A stretch of 64,000 nucleotides of DNA from Melieria omissa (GCA_963971225.1 OZ020267.1:91315648-91379647); one strand, 5' to 3'; counted from the first letter of the stretch, positions 40,922-50,873 are shown. The notes: a model not told the origin generated them from the letters alone. Numbers and translations are program-made.

Positions 40922-42469
40922 ATGGTTAAACTCGAGCTGCTGAAGGTAGACCAGCTGAAGAGGGAGCTGGCTGCCTGGAATTTGCCGACTGCTGGCGGAA
41001 AGGTGGAGTTGCAGTTGCGCTTGCGAGAAGCATGTGAGGCACGAGGCGTCGATTGGACTGTGCACGAGTTCGGAGCGCAAGAACCAGAGGCGTCGGCCAA
41101 GGTGGAGGAGTCGCCGGCGGGTGCTGCTTCGCTACAGAGTACAGCTGCAGCGGCTGCGCCAATACAAGCGTTGGACATGAGCCAACTAATGGCTGCACTC
41201 AAAGGCATGTCGGCGCAGATGGAAACGGCGAATCGAGAAATGGCAGCGAAGCTGGAGACTGCAAATCGTGAGAATCGTGAGATGTCGGCGCGGATGGCAG
41301 CGAAAATGGAAACTGCGAATCAAGAGATGGCAGCGAAGCTGGAAGCTACGAATCTCGAAATTTCGGCAAAAGTCGAGACGGCGACTCAGGAAATATCGGC
41401 GCAAGTGGCAGAGCGAATGGAAGTCAAGCTTCAGGAAAATTCTGCGCGTTTGGAGCAGAAAGTGGAGGAAATCTCAGACAGGATTAATGGGAAAGTCGAG
41501 CACCTGGAGACGCGGGTAGAGCACTTGGATAAACGAGTCGACGACCTGGATGATGCCCTGAACAAACGAGTTGGCGACCTGGATGATTCCCTGAACAAAC
41601 GAGTTGATAGTCTGGAAGACTCGATGAACAGAAAAATGGACGAGCGGCTTAGGGAGGTACAGCCACGAGAGTGTTTGCCACCGGTTCAGGACGGTTTTGC
41701 TGGCAGAACAGAAGTGCCTACTTATGATGGTGCTGCGCCGTTCGATACATTTAAATTGCAATTCGACTTGGCTGCTTTGGAAAATCAGTGGACAGATATC
41801 AGGAAAGGTCGGAGGTTGGCACTGGCGCTGAAAGGTCCTGCGGCGGAGGTAATCAAATCAGTTCCAGAATGTTTAAGAAGTGATTACGGTGCCATCATGA
41901 GAGCGTTGGCAGCGAAGTATAGCAACGAGCACAACCATGCGCTATACTACTGTGAGCTGAAGAACCGCAAGCAAAGAGCCAACGAGGCGCTGCAGACATA
42001 TGCAGCAGACATTGAGCGGCTCGTACAGTTGTGCTACCCCAAATTTGGTGCTGATGATCTCGAGAGGATGAAGATTGAGTCGTTTATTGAAGGTCTTCAT
42101 GATCCAGAAACGCGTCGCAGTGCGTTGATGATGGGCAAGCCGACATTTAAGGAGACGGTGACCAGCGCGATGACATATGAAGCGGCATGGATTGGGAGCA
42201 CTCGGTATGCACCTGCAAGGATACGCCAGATTCAGGCGGACAACGACATTCCGATCCAGGCCATAAGCTCTGAGATACCGGGCAGGCCACGAGTGGTCTC
42301 CTCTAAAGTTGTCTGCTGGGTATGTGGCAAGCAGGGTCACATATCACGAGAGTGCCGCCAACGGAAGAGGCGTTCCCGTTCCCGATCGCAATCGCCTGAA
42401 GCGAGGAATACTGAAAATCGAGGCCCAGCCAACAATCGCAGGGCTGAGGACGGCGAGTCGTTAAACTAA
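40922..42469 (+). CDS. gag: B1 gag with SAP domain, coiled coil and CCHC knuckle
   Basis: A 515-residue gag. Residues 2-36 (KLELLKVDQLKRELAAWNLP onward) fit a SAP domain, a small helix-loop-helix that binds AT-rich DNA in chromatin proteins. Residues about 95-245 are a long heptad coiled coil built from near-repeats of ETANREMAAKL and then KRVDDLDD-type units. The capsid-like part (about 260-430) contains YDGAAPFDTFKLQFDLAALE and EALQTYAADIERLV. A single CCHC knuckle (CWVCGKQGHISREC) and an Arg/Ser-rich tail end the protein. The last codons read TTA AAC TAA, giving GTTAAAC before the stop, a possible -1 slip site into pol. Confidence 0.93.
   Translation: MVKLELLKVDQLKRELAAWNLPTAGGKVELQLRLREACEARGVDWTVHEFGAQEPEASAKVEESPAGAASLQSTAAAAAPIQALDMSQLMAALKGMSAQMETANREMAAKLETANRENREMSARMAAKMETANQEMAAKLEATNLEISAKVETATQEISAQVAERMEVKLQENSARLEQKVEEISDRINGKVEHLETRVEHLDKRVDDLDDALNKRVGDLDDSLNKRVDSLEDSMNRKMDERLREVQPRECLPPVQDGFAGRTEVPTYDGAAPFDTFKLQFDLAALENQWTDIRKGRRLALALKGPAAEVIKSVPECLRSDYGAIMRALAAKYSNEHNHALYYCELKNRKQRANEALQTYAADIERLVQLCYPKFGADDLERMKIESFIEGLHDPETRRSALMMGKPTFKETVTSAMTYEAAWIGSTRYAPARIRQIQADNDIPIQAISSEIPGRPRVVSSKVVCWVCGKQGHISRECRQRKRRSRSRSQSPEARNTENRGPANNRRAEDGESLN
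42460..42469 (+). promoter_or_regulatory. Possible -1 frameshift site at the gag end
   Basis: GTTAAAC directly precedes the gag TAA. GUUAAAC is a known functional variant of the X-XXY-YYZ heptamer. The pol frame is exactly -1 relative to gag and is open from here through 42559 and on to the protease, with no ATG required. The same bases are kept in the decayed B4 copy (57879-57888). Confidence 0.5.
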
Positions 42470-42558
42470 AACGGGTCAGCCCAGAGGGGCGTGAGCTGAT
42501 CCCCACAATCTGCCGCCCCACCGTCCTGGTCTCACAGCCGAAACGACAGCCCAGCAGC

Positions 42559-45500
42559 TTGACAATTGAAGGAAGGATAGATGGAAAGTTGTTCGTGTTG
42601 ACACTGGATACTGGAGCGTCACATTCGATCATAAAAAGGAGGCTGCTAAAGAACTGGGAACCGCTGCATGGCATACAGCTGCGGACTGCGACTGGCGAGC
42701 GCGCGCCGGTAAGAGGTAAAGTTACAAAAACGATTGCTATCGGCACCAGCAGCCTGGAACATGAGTTCATCGTCGCGGATATAATGGACGACGTGATTAT
42801 CGGCGTGGATTTCATGATTAGGCACGGTTTTACGCTGGACCTGAAGGAAAATGTGCTGAGATATGCCAACGTTGAATTCCCGCTGCACACCGGCTATGAG
42901 CGAAACGTGGCGGTAAGGAAGGTTGTATCGTGTCAACACAGGAGGATACCAGCGAATTCTGAGGCGATTGTGTGGGCAAAGGTGGACGAGGACGATGGGA
43001 CGAGTCGGCTGTGGGTAGTAGAAGCACCGAAACAAGGACACGACAACATCATCATCGGACGTACATTAGTGGAACCTAAAAATGGCAGAATACCAGTCAG
43101 AATACTGAACCCCCTGAATGCACCCAGATATGTCGGGAGAGATGAGGTAATTGGCGAATGTAAGGAAGCTGTAGCAGTGGTCAATTGCGAGAGTAGCCCG
43201 CCTGGAGGTGATAAGAAGAGCGGGTTTAACATGGACGCCATACCGCAGGAGAACCAGTGGATAAGCGAGTTGACGGCCAAGCAGAAACAGAAGGCGAGGT
43301 CACTCCTGCAGCACTATGGGTCAATATTTGCGGCAGAAGCAGGCGGAAGAACAGCCATAGTGAAGCACAACATCGACACCGGAAGTGCAAAACCGATTCG
43401 CCAACCGCCACGACGAGTTCCTCTGGCCAAGAGGGAGGAGGTCACAAATTTGATCGAGAACATGCAGAAAGACAAGGTCATAGAGCCTTCTTCGGGCCCC
43501 TGGTGCTCGCCGGTCGTGCTAGTCAAGAAAAACGATGGCAGTACCCGGTTTTGTGTGGACTATCGGAAGCTCAATGATGTGACCAAGAAGGACAGTTATC
43601 CACTACCTCGGATCGATGACACCCTGGACACACTGTCAGGCACGCAGTGGTTCTCCACGCTCGACTTACGCAGCGGCTATTGGCAGGTAGAGCTTGCAGA
43701 CAAGGACAAGGAGAAAACGGCTTTCAGTGTTGGCGATGGTTTGTGGCAGTTCACCGTCATGCCGTTTGGACTCTGCAACGCACCAGCAACATTCGAGCGG
43801 CTAATGGAACGCGTGTTAAAAGGGCTGCATTGGCGGACGTGTCTGGTGTACCTCGACGACATAATCGTAATGGGTAAAAGCTTCGACGACCACCTGGGAA
43901 AGCTGAAGGAGGTATTTGAGCGGATACAACAAGCCGGGCTTAAACTCAACCCAAAGAAGTGCTCGCTGTTCCAAAAGGAGGTCAAGTATCTGGGCCATAC
44001 GGTTTCCGCCCGCGGAGTGCATACGGATGAAGGCAAAATCACGGCGGTGAAGGAGTGGCCCCGACCACGCAATCTACACGAACTCCGCAGTTTCCTGGGC
44101 CTGTGTACATACTACCGCCGATTTGTTCCGGGATTCGCGAACATAGCCAGCAGCTTGCACAAACTGACGAAAAAGAGCCAAGCTTTCGAGTGGAGCGAGG
44201 AGCAGGAACAGGCTTTTGCACGTCTGAAGGAAAAACTGTGCAGTGCTCCAATTCTGGCCTTCCCCGTGCCTGGGGAGATGTTTGTGCTGGATACAGATGC
44301 AAGCGGGAATAGTATTGGCGGTGTGCTATCACAGATAATAGACGGCCAGGAACAAGTGATAGCGTACTACAGTAGGGTTCTATCGAAACCGGAGCGCAAC
44401 TACTGTGTGACACGGAGAGAACTGCTGGCGGTATTGGACTGCGTAAAACACTTCCACAAATACCTGTATGGACAAAAGTTTCGCCTGCGCACAGATCATG
44501 CGGCATTGAGATGGCTCCTGAACTTTAAAGATCCTGAAGGGCAATTGGCGCGGTGGATCGAGCGACTGCAGAGCTACGACTACACGATAGAGCATCGCAA
44601 GGGCAGTAACCATGGAAATGCCGATGCCTTGTCACGCCGTCCGTGCAAAGTCGAATGCAGGCAATGCTCGCGAGCCGAAAGCAAAGAACAGATAGTGGAC
44701 GTCCGGTTGGTAAGCGTTATGCCAGAGGAAGAGTGGTCTGCGGAGAGGCTACAAAAAGACCAGCATGAGGATGCGGATCTTGCAAAAATCGTCGAAGGCA
44801 AGGAGCAAGGCGCACGTCCAGACTGGCAGGAGATGGCTGGTGAAAGCCCGATCGCTAAGGCTTACTGGGCACAGTGGAAAAGTTTGCGGCTGAAGGAAGG
44901 CTGCCTGTACCGCGAATGGGAGAGCGCGGATGGTCGTACCAGCAACCCCCTAATGGTAGTGCCGAAAAGCAGAATCAACGAGGTCATCGAGGCATACCAT
45001 AACGACTCCAGTGGAGGGCACCTAGGCATCACCAAAACCGTCGCCAAAATAAAAAGACGATTCTACTGGGTAGGATGTCAGGAGTCTGTAGCCGAGTGGA
45101 TTAAGAGCTGCGACCGATGTTCAGCCGCGAAAGGGCCGACAAGAAAATCTCGAGGCCGCATGCAGCAGTACAACGTGGGAGCGCCCTTCGAGCGGATTGC
45201 TATGGACGTCGCCGGCCCATTCCCAACTAGCACTCAAGGCAACAAATATGTGCTGGTCGTAATGGATTACTTCAGCAAATGGCCCGAAGTGTACCCTATT
45301 CCTAACCAGGAGGCCACCACGATCTCGGAAAAGCTGGTAAACAACTGGGTAGCCCGGTTCGGAGTTCCGTTGGAGTTGCACTCAGATCAAGGCCGGAATT
45401 TCGAGTCTGCGGTATTCAAGGAAGTGTGTGGGCTGCTGGGGATAAAGAAAACGCGTACCACTCCTTTGCACCCACAGTCCGACGGTATGGTGGAACGCTT

Positions 45501-46065
45501 TAACCGGACGCTGGAGGAATACCTGCGGAAAGTGGTAGGCAGGAATCAAAAGGATTGGGACACGCATATCCCCCTGTTCCTGATGGCGTATAGGTCAGCC
45601 CCGCACGACACGACATCACTCACTCCAGCCCGAGCAGTGTTCGGCACAGAGTTGCGGTTACCCGCTGACTTGAAGTTCGGGGTAGTCAGCACGACGGGAG
45701 GCGCTAAGACGGAATACGTGGCCAATAAGCGGGCGGAACTGGAGGAAATTCACCAATTTATAAGGGGCCGCACCAAACTGGTCAGCGATAAGGCGAAAGC
45801 CAGATACGATCTACGGGCCAACTCAGCAGGGTTCCAAGAAGGCGATTTGGTAATGCTCTACAACCCGCAGCGGAGGAAAGGTTTGTCTCCGAAACTTCAA
45901 GCGTCATGGGAAGGACCTTACGAAGTCGTGACTAGGATTAACGACGTGGTATACCGGATTCAACGTTGCAGCAATAGAGGCGCTAAGCTGAAGGTAGTCC
46001 ATTTGGAGCGCCTGGCGCCTCATCACAGCGGAGCCTCGGCACTTGTTCGGGACGAACAAGTCTAA
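42559..46065 (+). CDS. pol: B1 pol polyprotein (PR-RT-RH-IN), intact
   Basis: 1168 residues counted from 42559; that codon is TTG and the frame is open further upstream, so translation probably enters from gag. Retropepsin LDTGAS is at about residues 15-20. RT has LPRIDDTLDTLSGTQWFSTLDLRSG and catalytic YLDD near 430. RNase H begins near 575 (LDTDASGN). Integrase has the HHCC segment at about 815-855 (CDRCSAAKG), then D, D and E in AMDVAGPF (about 880), HSDQGRNFES (about 942) and DGMVERFNRTL (about 977), and a GPY-type C-terminal module (SWEGPYEVVTRIND, about 1115). All catalytic residues seen are standard and there is no internal stop. Confidence 0.95.
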   Translation: MTIEGRIDGKLFVLTLDTGASHSIIKRRLLKNWEPLHGIQLRTATGERAPVRGKVTKTIAIGTSSLEHEFIVADIMDDVIIGVDFMIRHGFTLDLKENVLRYANVEFPLHTGYERNVAVRKVVSCQHRRIPANSEAIVWAKVDEDDGTSRLWVVEAPKQGHDNIIIGRTLVEPKNGRIPVRILNPLNAPRYVGRDEVIGECKEAVAVVNCESSPPGGDKKSGFNMDAIPQENQWISELTAKQKQKARSLLQHYGSIFAAEAGGRTAIVKHNIDTGSAKPIRQPPRRVPLAKREEVTNLIENMQKDKVIEPSSGPWCSPVVLVKKNDGSTRFCVDYRKLNDVTKKDSYPLPRIDDTLDTLSGTQWFSTLDLRSGYWQVELADKDKEKTAFSVGDGLWQFTVMPFGLCNAPATFERLMERVLKGLHWRTCLVYLDDIIVMGKSFDDHLGKLKEVFERIQQAGLKLNPKKCSLFQKEVKYLGHTVSARGVHTDEGKITAVKEWPRPRNLHELRSFLGLCTYYRRFVPGFANIASSLHKLTKKSQAFEWSEEQEQAFARLKEKLCSAPILAFPVPGEMFVLDTDASGNSIGGVLSQIIDGQEQVIAYYSRVLSKPERNYCVTRRELLAVLDCVKHFHKYLYGQKFRLRTDHAALRWLLNFKDPEGQLARWIERLQSYDYTIEHRKGSNHGNADALSRRPCKVECRQCSRAESKEQIVDVRLVSVMPEEEWSAERLQKDQHEDADLAKIVEGKEQGARPDWQEMAGESPIAKAYWAQWKSLRLKEGCLYREWESADGRTSNPLMVVPKSRINEVIEAYHNDSSGGHLGITKTVAKIKRRFYWVGCQESVAEWIKSCDRCSAAKGPTRKSRGRMQQYNVGAPFERIAMDVAGPFPTSTQGNKYVLVVMDYFSKWPEVYPIPNQEATTISEKLVNNWVARFGVPLELHSDQGRNFESAVFKEVCGLLGIKKTRTTPLHPQSDGMVERFNRTLEEYLRKVVGRNQKDWDTHIPLFLMAYRSAPHDTTSLTPARAVFGTELRLPADLKFGVVSTTGGAKTEYVANKRAELEEIHQFIRGRTKLVSDKAKARYDLRANSAGFQEGDLVMLYNPQRRKGLSPKLQASWEGPYEVVTRINDVVYRIQRCSNRGAKLKVVHLERLAPHHSGASALVRDEQV

Positions 46066-46076
46066 GTGGTGGGCAG

Positions 46077-46503
46077 TGTAACGATGAGACAGTCTGTCGC
46101 GGTGCAAAGCAACCCTGCCGCTGCGTGCCGTGCCATAACCCAATCTGGCAACGACGGCCGCGATAGTAACTTTTAGTCCAACCTGGCAACGATGGTCGCG
46201 GTCATCAGGGAAACTTCTAGTCCAATCTGGCAACGTGCGAGAACGATCTGCGCGACGGCCGGACAGAGTATAAAAGGTGGCCAGATGCGGTGCAGCGAGT
46301 CAGTCTGGTTTTGACAAGTGAAGTTGCCACACGGAGTGATTAAGCAAATACTTAAGTGTACGAACAGTAAAGTGTAAACTGTGAATAATAAAGTGACTGT
46401 TGGTTTATTTTATTGTCTGCGTTTAAGAAACTGACTGTGTTTTATTTTCAAATTACACAATCCAGAGATACGCAACAGCCCACTAGACTTAGTATTCGTA
46501 ACA
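46077..46503 (+). repeat. B1 3' LTR
   Basis: Starts TGTAACG right after AGTGGTGGGCAG, the likely polypurine tract, and ends CGTAACA. No difference from the 5' LTR was found by eye over 427 bp. Confidence 0.92.
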
Positions 46504-46527
46504 ATACTATGGCACATTTATTAATAT
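46504..46527 (-). pseudogene. 24-bp LINE segment between B1 and B4 (segment 2 of 3)
   Basis: On the minus strand these bases read in frame between 59763-59905 and 40425, giving LNINKCAIVSYSKR across the joints. They carry the ATAC duplication of B1 on the left and the ATAT duplication of B4 on the right, proving two independent insertions 20-24 bp apart. Confidence 0.85.
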
Positions 46528-46577
46528 TGTTACGAATACTACGTCTAGTGGGCTGTTACGTATCACTGGATTGTAAT

Positions 46578-47577
46578 AATAATAATAATAATTGATAATT
46601 GATAATTGTCACTACGCGCCGTGCTATAATTCAATCTGGCAACGACGGCCGCGATAATAAGGGAAACTTTTAGTCCAACCTGGCAATTATGGCAACTTTT
46701 AGTCCAACCTGGCAATGATGGAAACTTTTAGTCCAACCTGGCAATGATGGTCGCGATCATCATGGAAACCTTTAGTCCCCTCCGGAAAGTGCGAGAACAA
46801 TCTGTGCGATGGCCGGACAGGTATAAAAGGCAGCCGGGTGCGGCGCAGCGAGTCAGTCTGATTTTGACTAGTGAAGGTGCAACACGAAGTAATTAAGCAA
46901 ATAATTAAGTGTAAAGACAGTAAAGTGTGAAATTGGTAAAATAAAGTGATTGTTGGTTTTCATTGACTGCGTTTGGATAATTAAAGTTGTTTTATCTTCA
47001 AATTGCATAATCCACTGATACGTACTAGCCCACTAGAACTAGCATTCGTAACAATATATTAGTGCTTCACAGTTATTCGACAAGCTATGATACAATAATA
47101 TTCAGGTAATTTCATTCCATAAAATTTAAAAGTCAGTTGCTTTTTTGACAAATAAGAAGACAATTTCAATGATGCAGAAAAATATATGAATGGTAGGAAA
47201 TTTATTCAGAAATAGTAGTTGTAGTTAATTTTAACAATTGATTAATTTAATTGACTGGCACGACAGCCCGCTTACGCGATACTAAGGCCTAGCTTCCCGC
47301 AACCACCCGTGTTGTGCGTGTGAATTTTGTACGCGGGTGGAAGGGACCTACAGTTTTATGCCGGTTCCGAACGGCAGGTTGGGAGCTTTTTCATAGGCAA
47401 TTTTTACTCTTAGAGGTTTGCCATTTCCAGCTGAGAGGACAGCCACCGAAAGAGAAAACGAGTTTCCCGTTATTTTTTTTTTTTTTGGTGTTACTACATG
47501 CAGTATTCGATCTTGCGTCGCTCTGCATGCGACTCGCTGGACCGCGCACTAACCCACTGAGCCACGGCGGCTGCTGG
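46578..47577 (-). mobile_element. Retroposed SINE with transduced flank and solo-LTR sequence
   Basis: Read on the minus strand from 47577: tRNA-derived SINE head (A box near 47565, B-box-like GATCGAATAC near 47512), SINE body, then about 175-230 bp of the same unique flank that follows the SINE at 37735, then about 440 bp of an element B LTR, ending in an (ATT)n tail at 46578-46612. The 10-bp ACTGGATTGT stands at both edges (46568-46577 and 47578-47587) as target duplication within the B4 LTR. A head, a transduced 3' flank, a simple tail and a duplication together indicate LINE-mediated retroposition of a read-through transcript. Confidence 0.85.
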
Positions 47578-47964
47578 ACTGGATTGTGCAATTTGAAAAT
47601 GAAATAACTTTAATTTTTCCAACGCAGCCAATTCAAAACCAACAGTCACTTTATTATTCACAGTTTTACACTTTACTGTTCGTACACTTAAGTATTTGCT
47701 TAATTACTCCGTGTGGCAACTTCACTTGTCAAACCCAGACTGACTCGCTGCGCCGCACCCGGCTGCCTTTTATACCTGTCCGGCCATCGCGCAGATCGTT
47801 CTCGCACATTCCCGAGTGGACTAAAGGTTTCCATGATGATCGCGACCATCGTTGACAGATTCGACTAAAAGTTATTATCGCGGCCGTCGTTGCCACATTG
47901 AATTATAGCACGGCGCGAAGCGGCAGGGTTGCTTTGCACAGCGACAGACTGTCTTATCGTTACA
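47578..47964 (-). repeat. B4 3' LTR, larger part
   Basis: Continues the LTR begun at 46528-46577 after the SINE-unit insertion, ending CGTTACA at 47964 next to the pol 3' end. Confidence 0.88.
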
Positions 47965-47975
47965 CTGCCCACCAC

Positions 47976-48256
47976 TTAGACTTGTTCGTCCCGAACAAGT
48001 GCCGAGGCTCCGCTGTGATGAGGCGCCAGACGCTCCAAATGGACTACCTTCAGCTTAGCGCCTCTATTGCTGCAACGTTGAATCCGGTATACCACGTCGT
48101 TAATCCTAGTCACGACTTCGTACGGTCCTTCCCGTGACGCTTGAAGTTTCGGAGACAAACCTTTCCTCCGCTGCGGGTTGTAGAGCATTACCAAATCGCC
48201 TTCTTGGAACCCTGCTGAGTTGGCCCGTAGATCATATCTGGCTTTCGCCTTATCGC
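47976..48256 (-). pseudogene. pol: B4 pol, C-terminal end (separated by LINE)
   Basis: Encodes the last 90 or so residues of integrase, including the GPY-type module, with the normal stop at 47976-47978. The reading frame is interrupted at 48256 by the LINE; it resumes at 54576 with the same 13-bp TTCGCCTTATCGC repeated. Confidence 0.88.
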
Positions 48257-48548
48257 GGGGATCTGGGTTTGGGTCCATAAGGTAAAGCTCCTGACTGCAC
48301 GGATGGGGACATGGTCTGCATCTTCGGCTGCGATCCTTATGGGTACCAGGCCAAGCGGACTCAACGCCTCCACGTAGGTTGCTTCTGTAACCGGGCGGTC
48401 CCTGGGCGGCTGTTGGAGCCAGTCTTCTCAGCCGGCTAAGTTTTAGCGGCGGAAATCCAAGAGCGTCTGACCCACAGTGGGCGGCTCCTTGGTCAGCGTC
48501 TGATCCCCATGTTAGGGGCGGCTGTTCTTCTCATCATCTTTTGGTGGC

Positions 48549-50873
48549 GTGATAGATGTCAAAGAAACGCCACAGGGGAAGGCGACCCCCTTCATCAAAA
48601 CCATTCTGGAGGGCTCCCATAAGGACTCTTTTACGGTGCAGGGAGTCGGATCCCCAGTACCGGCGGTAGACAGTGAGCGAGCGGGCTGTCTGGCGTCGTT
48701 ATCCAACGACCGCTTAGGCTGTGCAGCGGGACCCCAGGCTGTGCAGTCTACAAATGCTACTGGGAAGCAGGAGGCGCCCAAACCTGCATTAAGCAGGCAA
48801 AAGGCGCAGGAGTCCACAGCACAGGATGGTCCCTCACTTTCGGGGGTGGTGGCTCAGCTCCGGGGCCTTCGACTCGACGCTGCTATAGAGGGGGAATCTA
48901 TGATTCTCTCGCAAAGTAGCGGCGCCGGGTCGGTGGACTCTGAGGCGGAGGCGGCACTCCTGGAGGAGGGAGACCGACCTGCGGCCACTGGCTCCACTCC
49001 TGGAATCTTACCGACGGGGGAACGCAAGGCGAGCAGTGCTGCGAAGAAAGCCAGAAATGGCTACCGGCGCTCTCTTGCGTTTCTCCGTAGAGTGAGCAAA
49101 GAGCCTGGATCCTTGTCCGATAAGGAGAAGGATCTGGTAAGGAAGCACCAGAAGATCGTGGCTAGATTCGAGAAGAAACAGGCGGCGATTTCTGGTGCAA
49201 AATGCACGATCGTTGCAGCAACGCCTGGTGACAGTGCCACGGCTGCACGGCCCACCGAAGGTGCAGTGGAGGCGGAAAAGCCTAGAAACAAGGCCACATC
49301 CTCCGTCACTGCACGGGTGGGAGTAAAGACGGGGACGGCAAAGCCTGGAAACAGTGCTGCGGTCGCCCCGTCAAGTGTGACTGGTCTGAGAGCCACCACC
49401 AACGATTAAGCGATGTGAAACTGGGAGAGTAAGCCGATTTTTGTGGGTTTTTTGCAATTCACGTACACAGTCCGTGTGTGTTGGCAGTGATCAGCTCTTC
49501 ACTGTGTCTGCTCTTTTCCCGATATTAGGGATTAGGGATTCCTTACAATTATTTGCTTTTTAAAGTATGTTCTCATTAATTTTATGAATTAAATGCCAAC
49601 ACATGAACTTTTTTGGTTTAATTATGTAAATATTAATGAAAAATATACCAAAGAAAACCAAGCTAAATGCATTGAATATGACGGGGTCAATTGTCGTCCT
49701 TTGTATTTCGCATTTCTTCATTTAGCGAATCTCTAACGATCAGGTATGATTTTTTTGCTAAATGCTGTAGTTGACCGCAGGGTTGTTTTTTTGAATGCAG
49801 CTTATAAAGTCTTAGTTTAATTGAATTAAAAGCATACCCAAAGATTATTTTGACGCTTTTGGACAATAATATATTTTTCTACTCAATTTTATACAAACGT
49901 ATTACGAAATGGCACCAAAAATATACAAATAAAAAGATAAATTTCTTTGGTCACAAAAAATTACTCACACCAGCTACACTGGCAATTTGAAATGAACTAG
50001 AACAACAACCCCGTTTTAGAAATTTATATGGAGGAAAAAGTACGTTCCTGATCAAGCTTGGGGCCTACTAGTAGGCCCCAAGGTTGCAATTTTGCAATAA
50101 TATTAGTGTAATTCTGTGCATGTATTTCTACCGGCTCTCCCAGTTTCACATCGCTTAATCGTTGCCCACCACCTCTTCAAGGCCCACTTCCACCACGGTG
50201 GAAAAGGCCGTAAAAAGGGGAAGATCGGGTGACGATCAGCCGACAGGGGAGGGGAAAAAGCTGAAGCCCTCAGCTAGCTTCTCTTCCCCACAAGAGTTGC
50301 AGATAGCCGTGGTGGACCGGAGCGATCCTGATGGAAAAATTCGCCCGGAAAACTGGCTTTCTGTAGAGGCGCGCATTCTGCGAGCGATGCTCGAGGCGGC
50401 TGACGGAGAAATTGACTTCGACGGCGCTGGCTGGCAGAAGGGTGTCAAAATCGTCGGTTGTGGGAACAAGGAGTCCCTCAACTTCTTGGTGCGCAATATC
50501 GGCGGTCTTGAGCCCCTCTGGCAGGGGGCGAAACTCGAGGTCATACCTCGTGACCGTCTGCCACTCCGGCCTATCGTCACACTGTGGGTCCCCCCTCCAG
50601 TTATGGAGGACGCCGACACGGTGAAGCTGATTGGCCGGCAGAACAGCGGCCTTAATACTGGAGAGTGGAGAATTGTATCCTCCACTACTTGTAAAAATGA
50701 GGCGGGCAAGGACATCGTGATCGCGGTAGATCAATCGTCCTTTTGCCCATCTGCGGGACTCCCTGGGAGTTGTTAAGTTCGGTTTGGGTTCCCTCAAAGC
50801 TCGCTTCCCTAACAAGGAGCGCGCCACACAAGGGAAGGCTGAAGGTAGTGCAGATAAAAATGCACCACTCTAA
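48549..50873 (+). pseudogene. Loa/I-type LINE ORF1, interrupted by a MITE
   Basis: First part 48549-49409: low-complexity, Ala/Ser-rich, with a basic segment (ARNGYRRSLAFLRRVSKEPG). Second part from 50159: continues after the MITE with KRGRSGDDQPTGEGKKLK and a folded-looking region (QIAVVDRSDPDGKI, NFLVRNIGGLEPLW, RPIVTLWVPPP). If the MITE is removed, the frame still meets TAA at the insertion site, so an in-frame stop existed or arose there. A further frameshift lies near 50740, after which the other frame reads to a stop at 50871-50873. No CCHC knuckle is seen. The protein would be the RNA-binding partner of ORF2. Confidence 0.7.
49410..50154. mobile_element. 745-bp TTAA-flanked MITE with subterminal hairpin
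   Basis: Perfect 20-bp inverted ends GCGATGTGAAACTGGGAGAG (49410-49429 and complement at 50135-50154), with TTAA on both sides (49406-49409, 50155-50158). TTAA duplication fits piggyBac or Kolobok type. A perfect 26-bp palindrome at 50057-50082 (half-site CTTGGGGCCTACT) lies near the right end. AT-rich interior, no ORF. Confidence 0.85.

Larger units (their letters stand above)
40426..46503 (+). mobile_element. Element B1, full-length Ty3/gypsy retrotransposon
   Basis: 6078 bp with 427-bp LTRs (40426-40852 and 46077-46503) in which no difference was found by eye, a 4-bp target duplication ATAC (40422-40425, 46504-46507), a primer-binding site, intact gag and intact pol. This is the profile of a very recent insertion that may still be active. 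It interrupts a LINE reverse transcriptase frame. Confidence 0.95.

Noticed and set aside
42646..43041. Antisense ORFs of 60-195 codons opposite B1 and B4 gag/pol
   Set aside because: They mirror conserved pol codons on the other strand and recur wherever B copies occur; no separate signals.
37404..47577. Reading the 37.4-39.4 kb and 46.6-47.6 kb matches as a large palindromic inversion
   Set aside because: The right copy has its own 10-bp target duplication and a simple-repeat tail inside the B4 LTR, so retroposition fits better than inversion.
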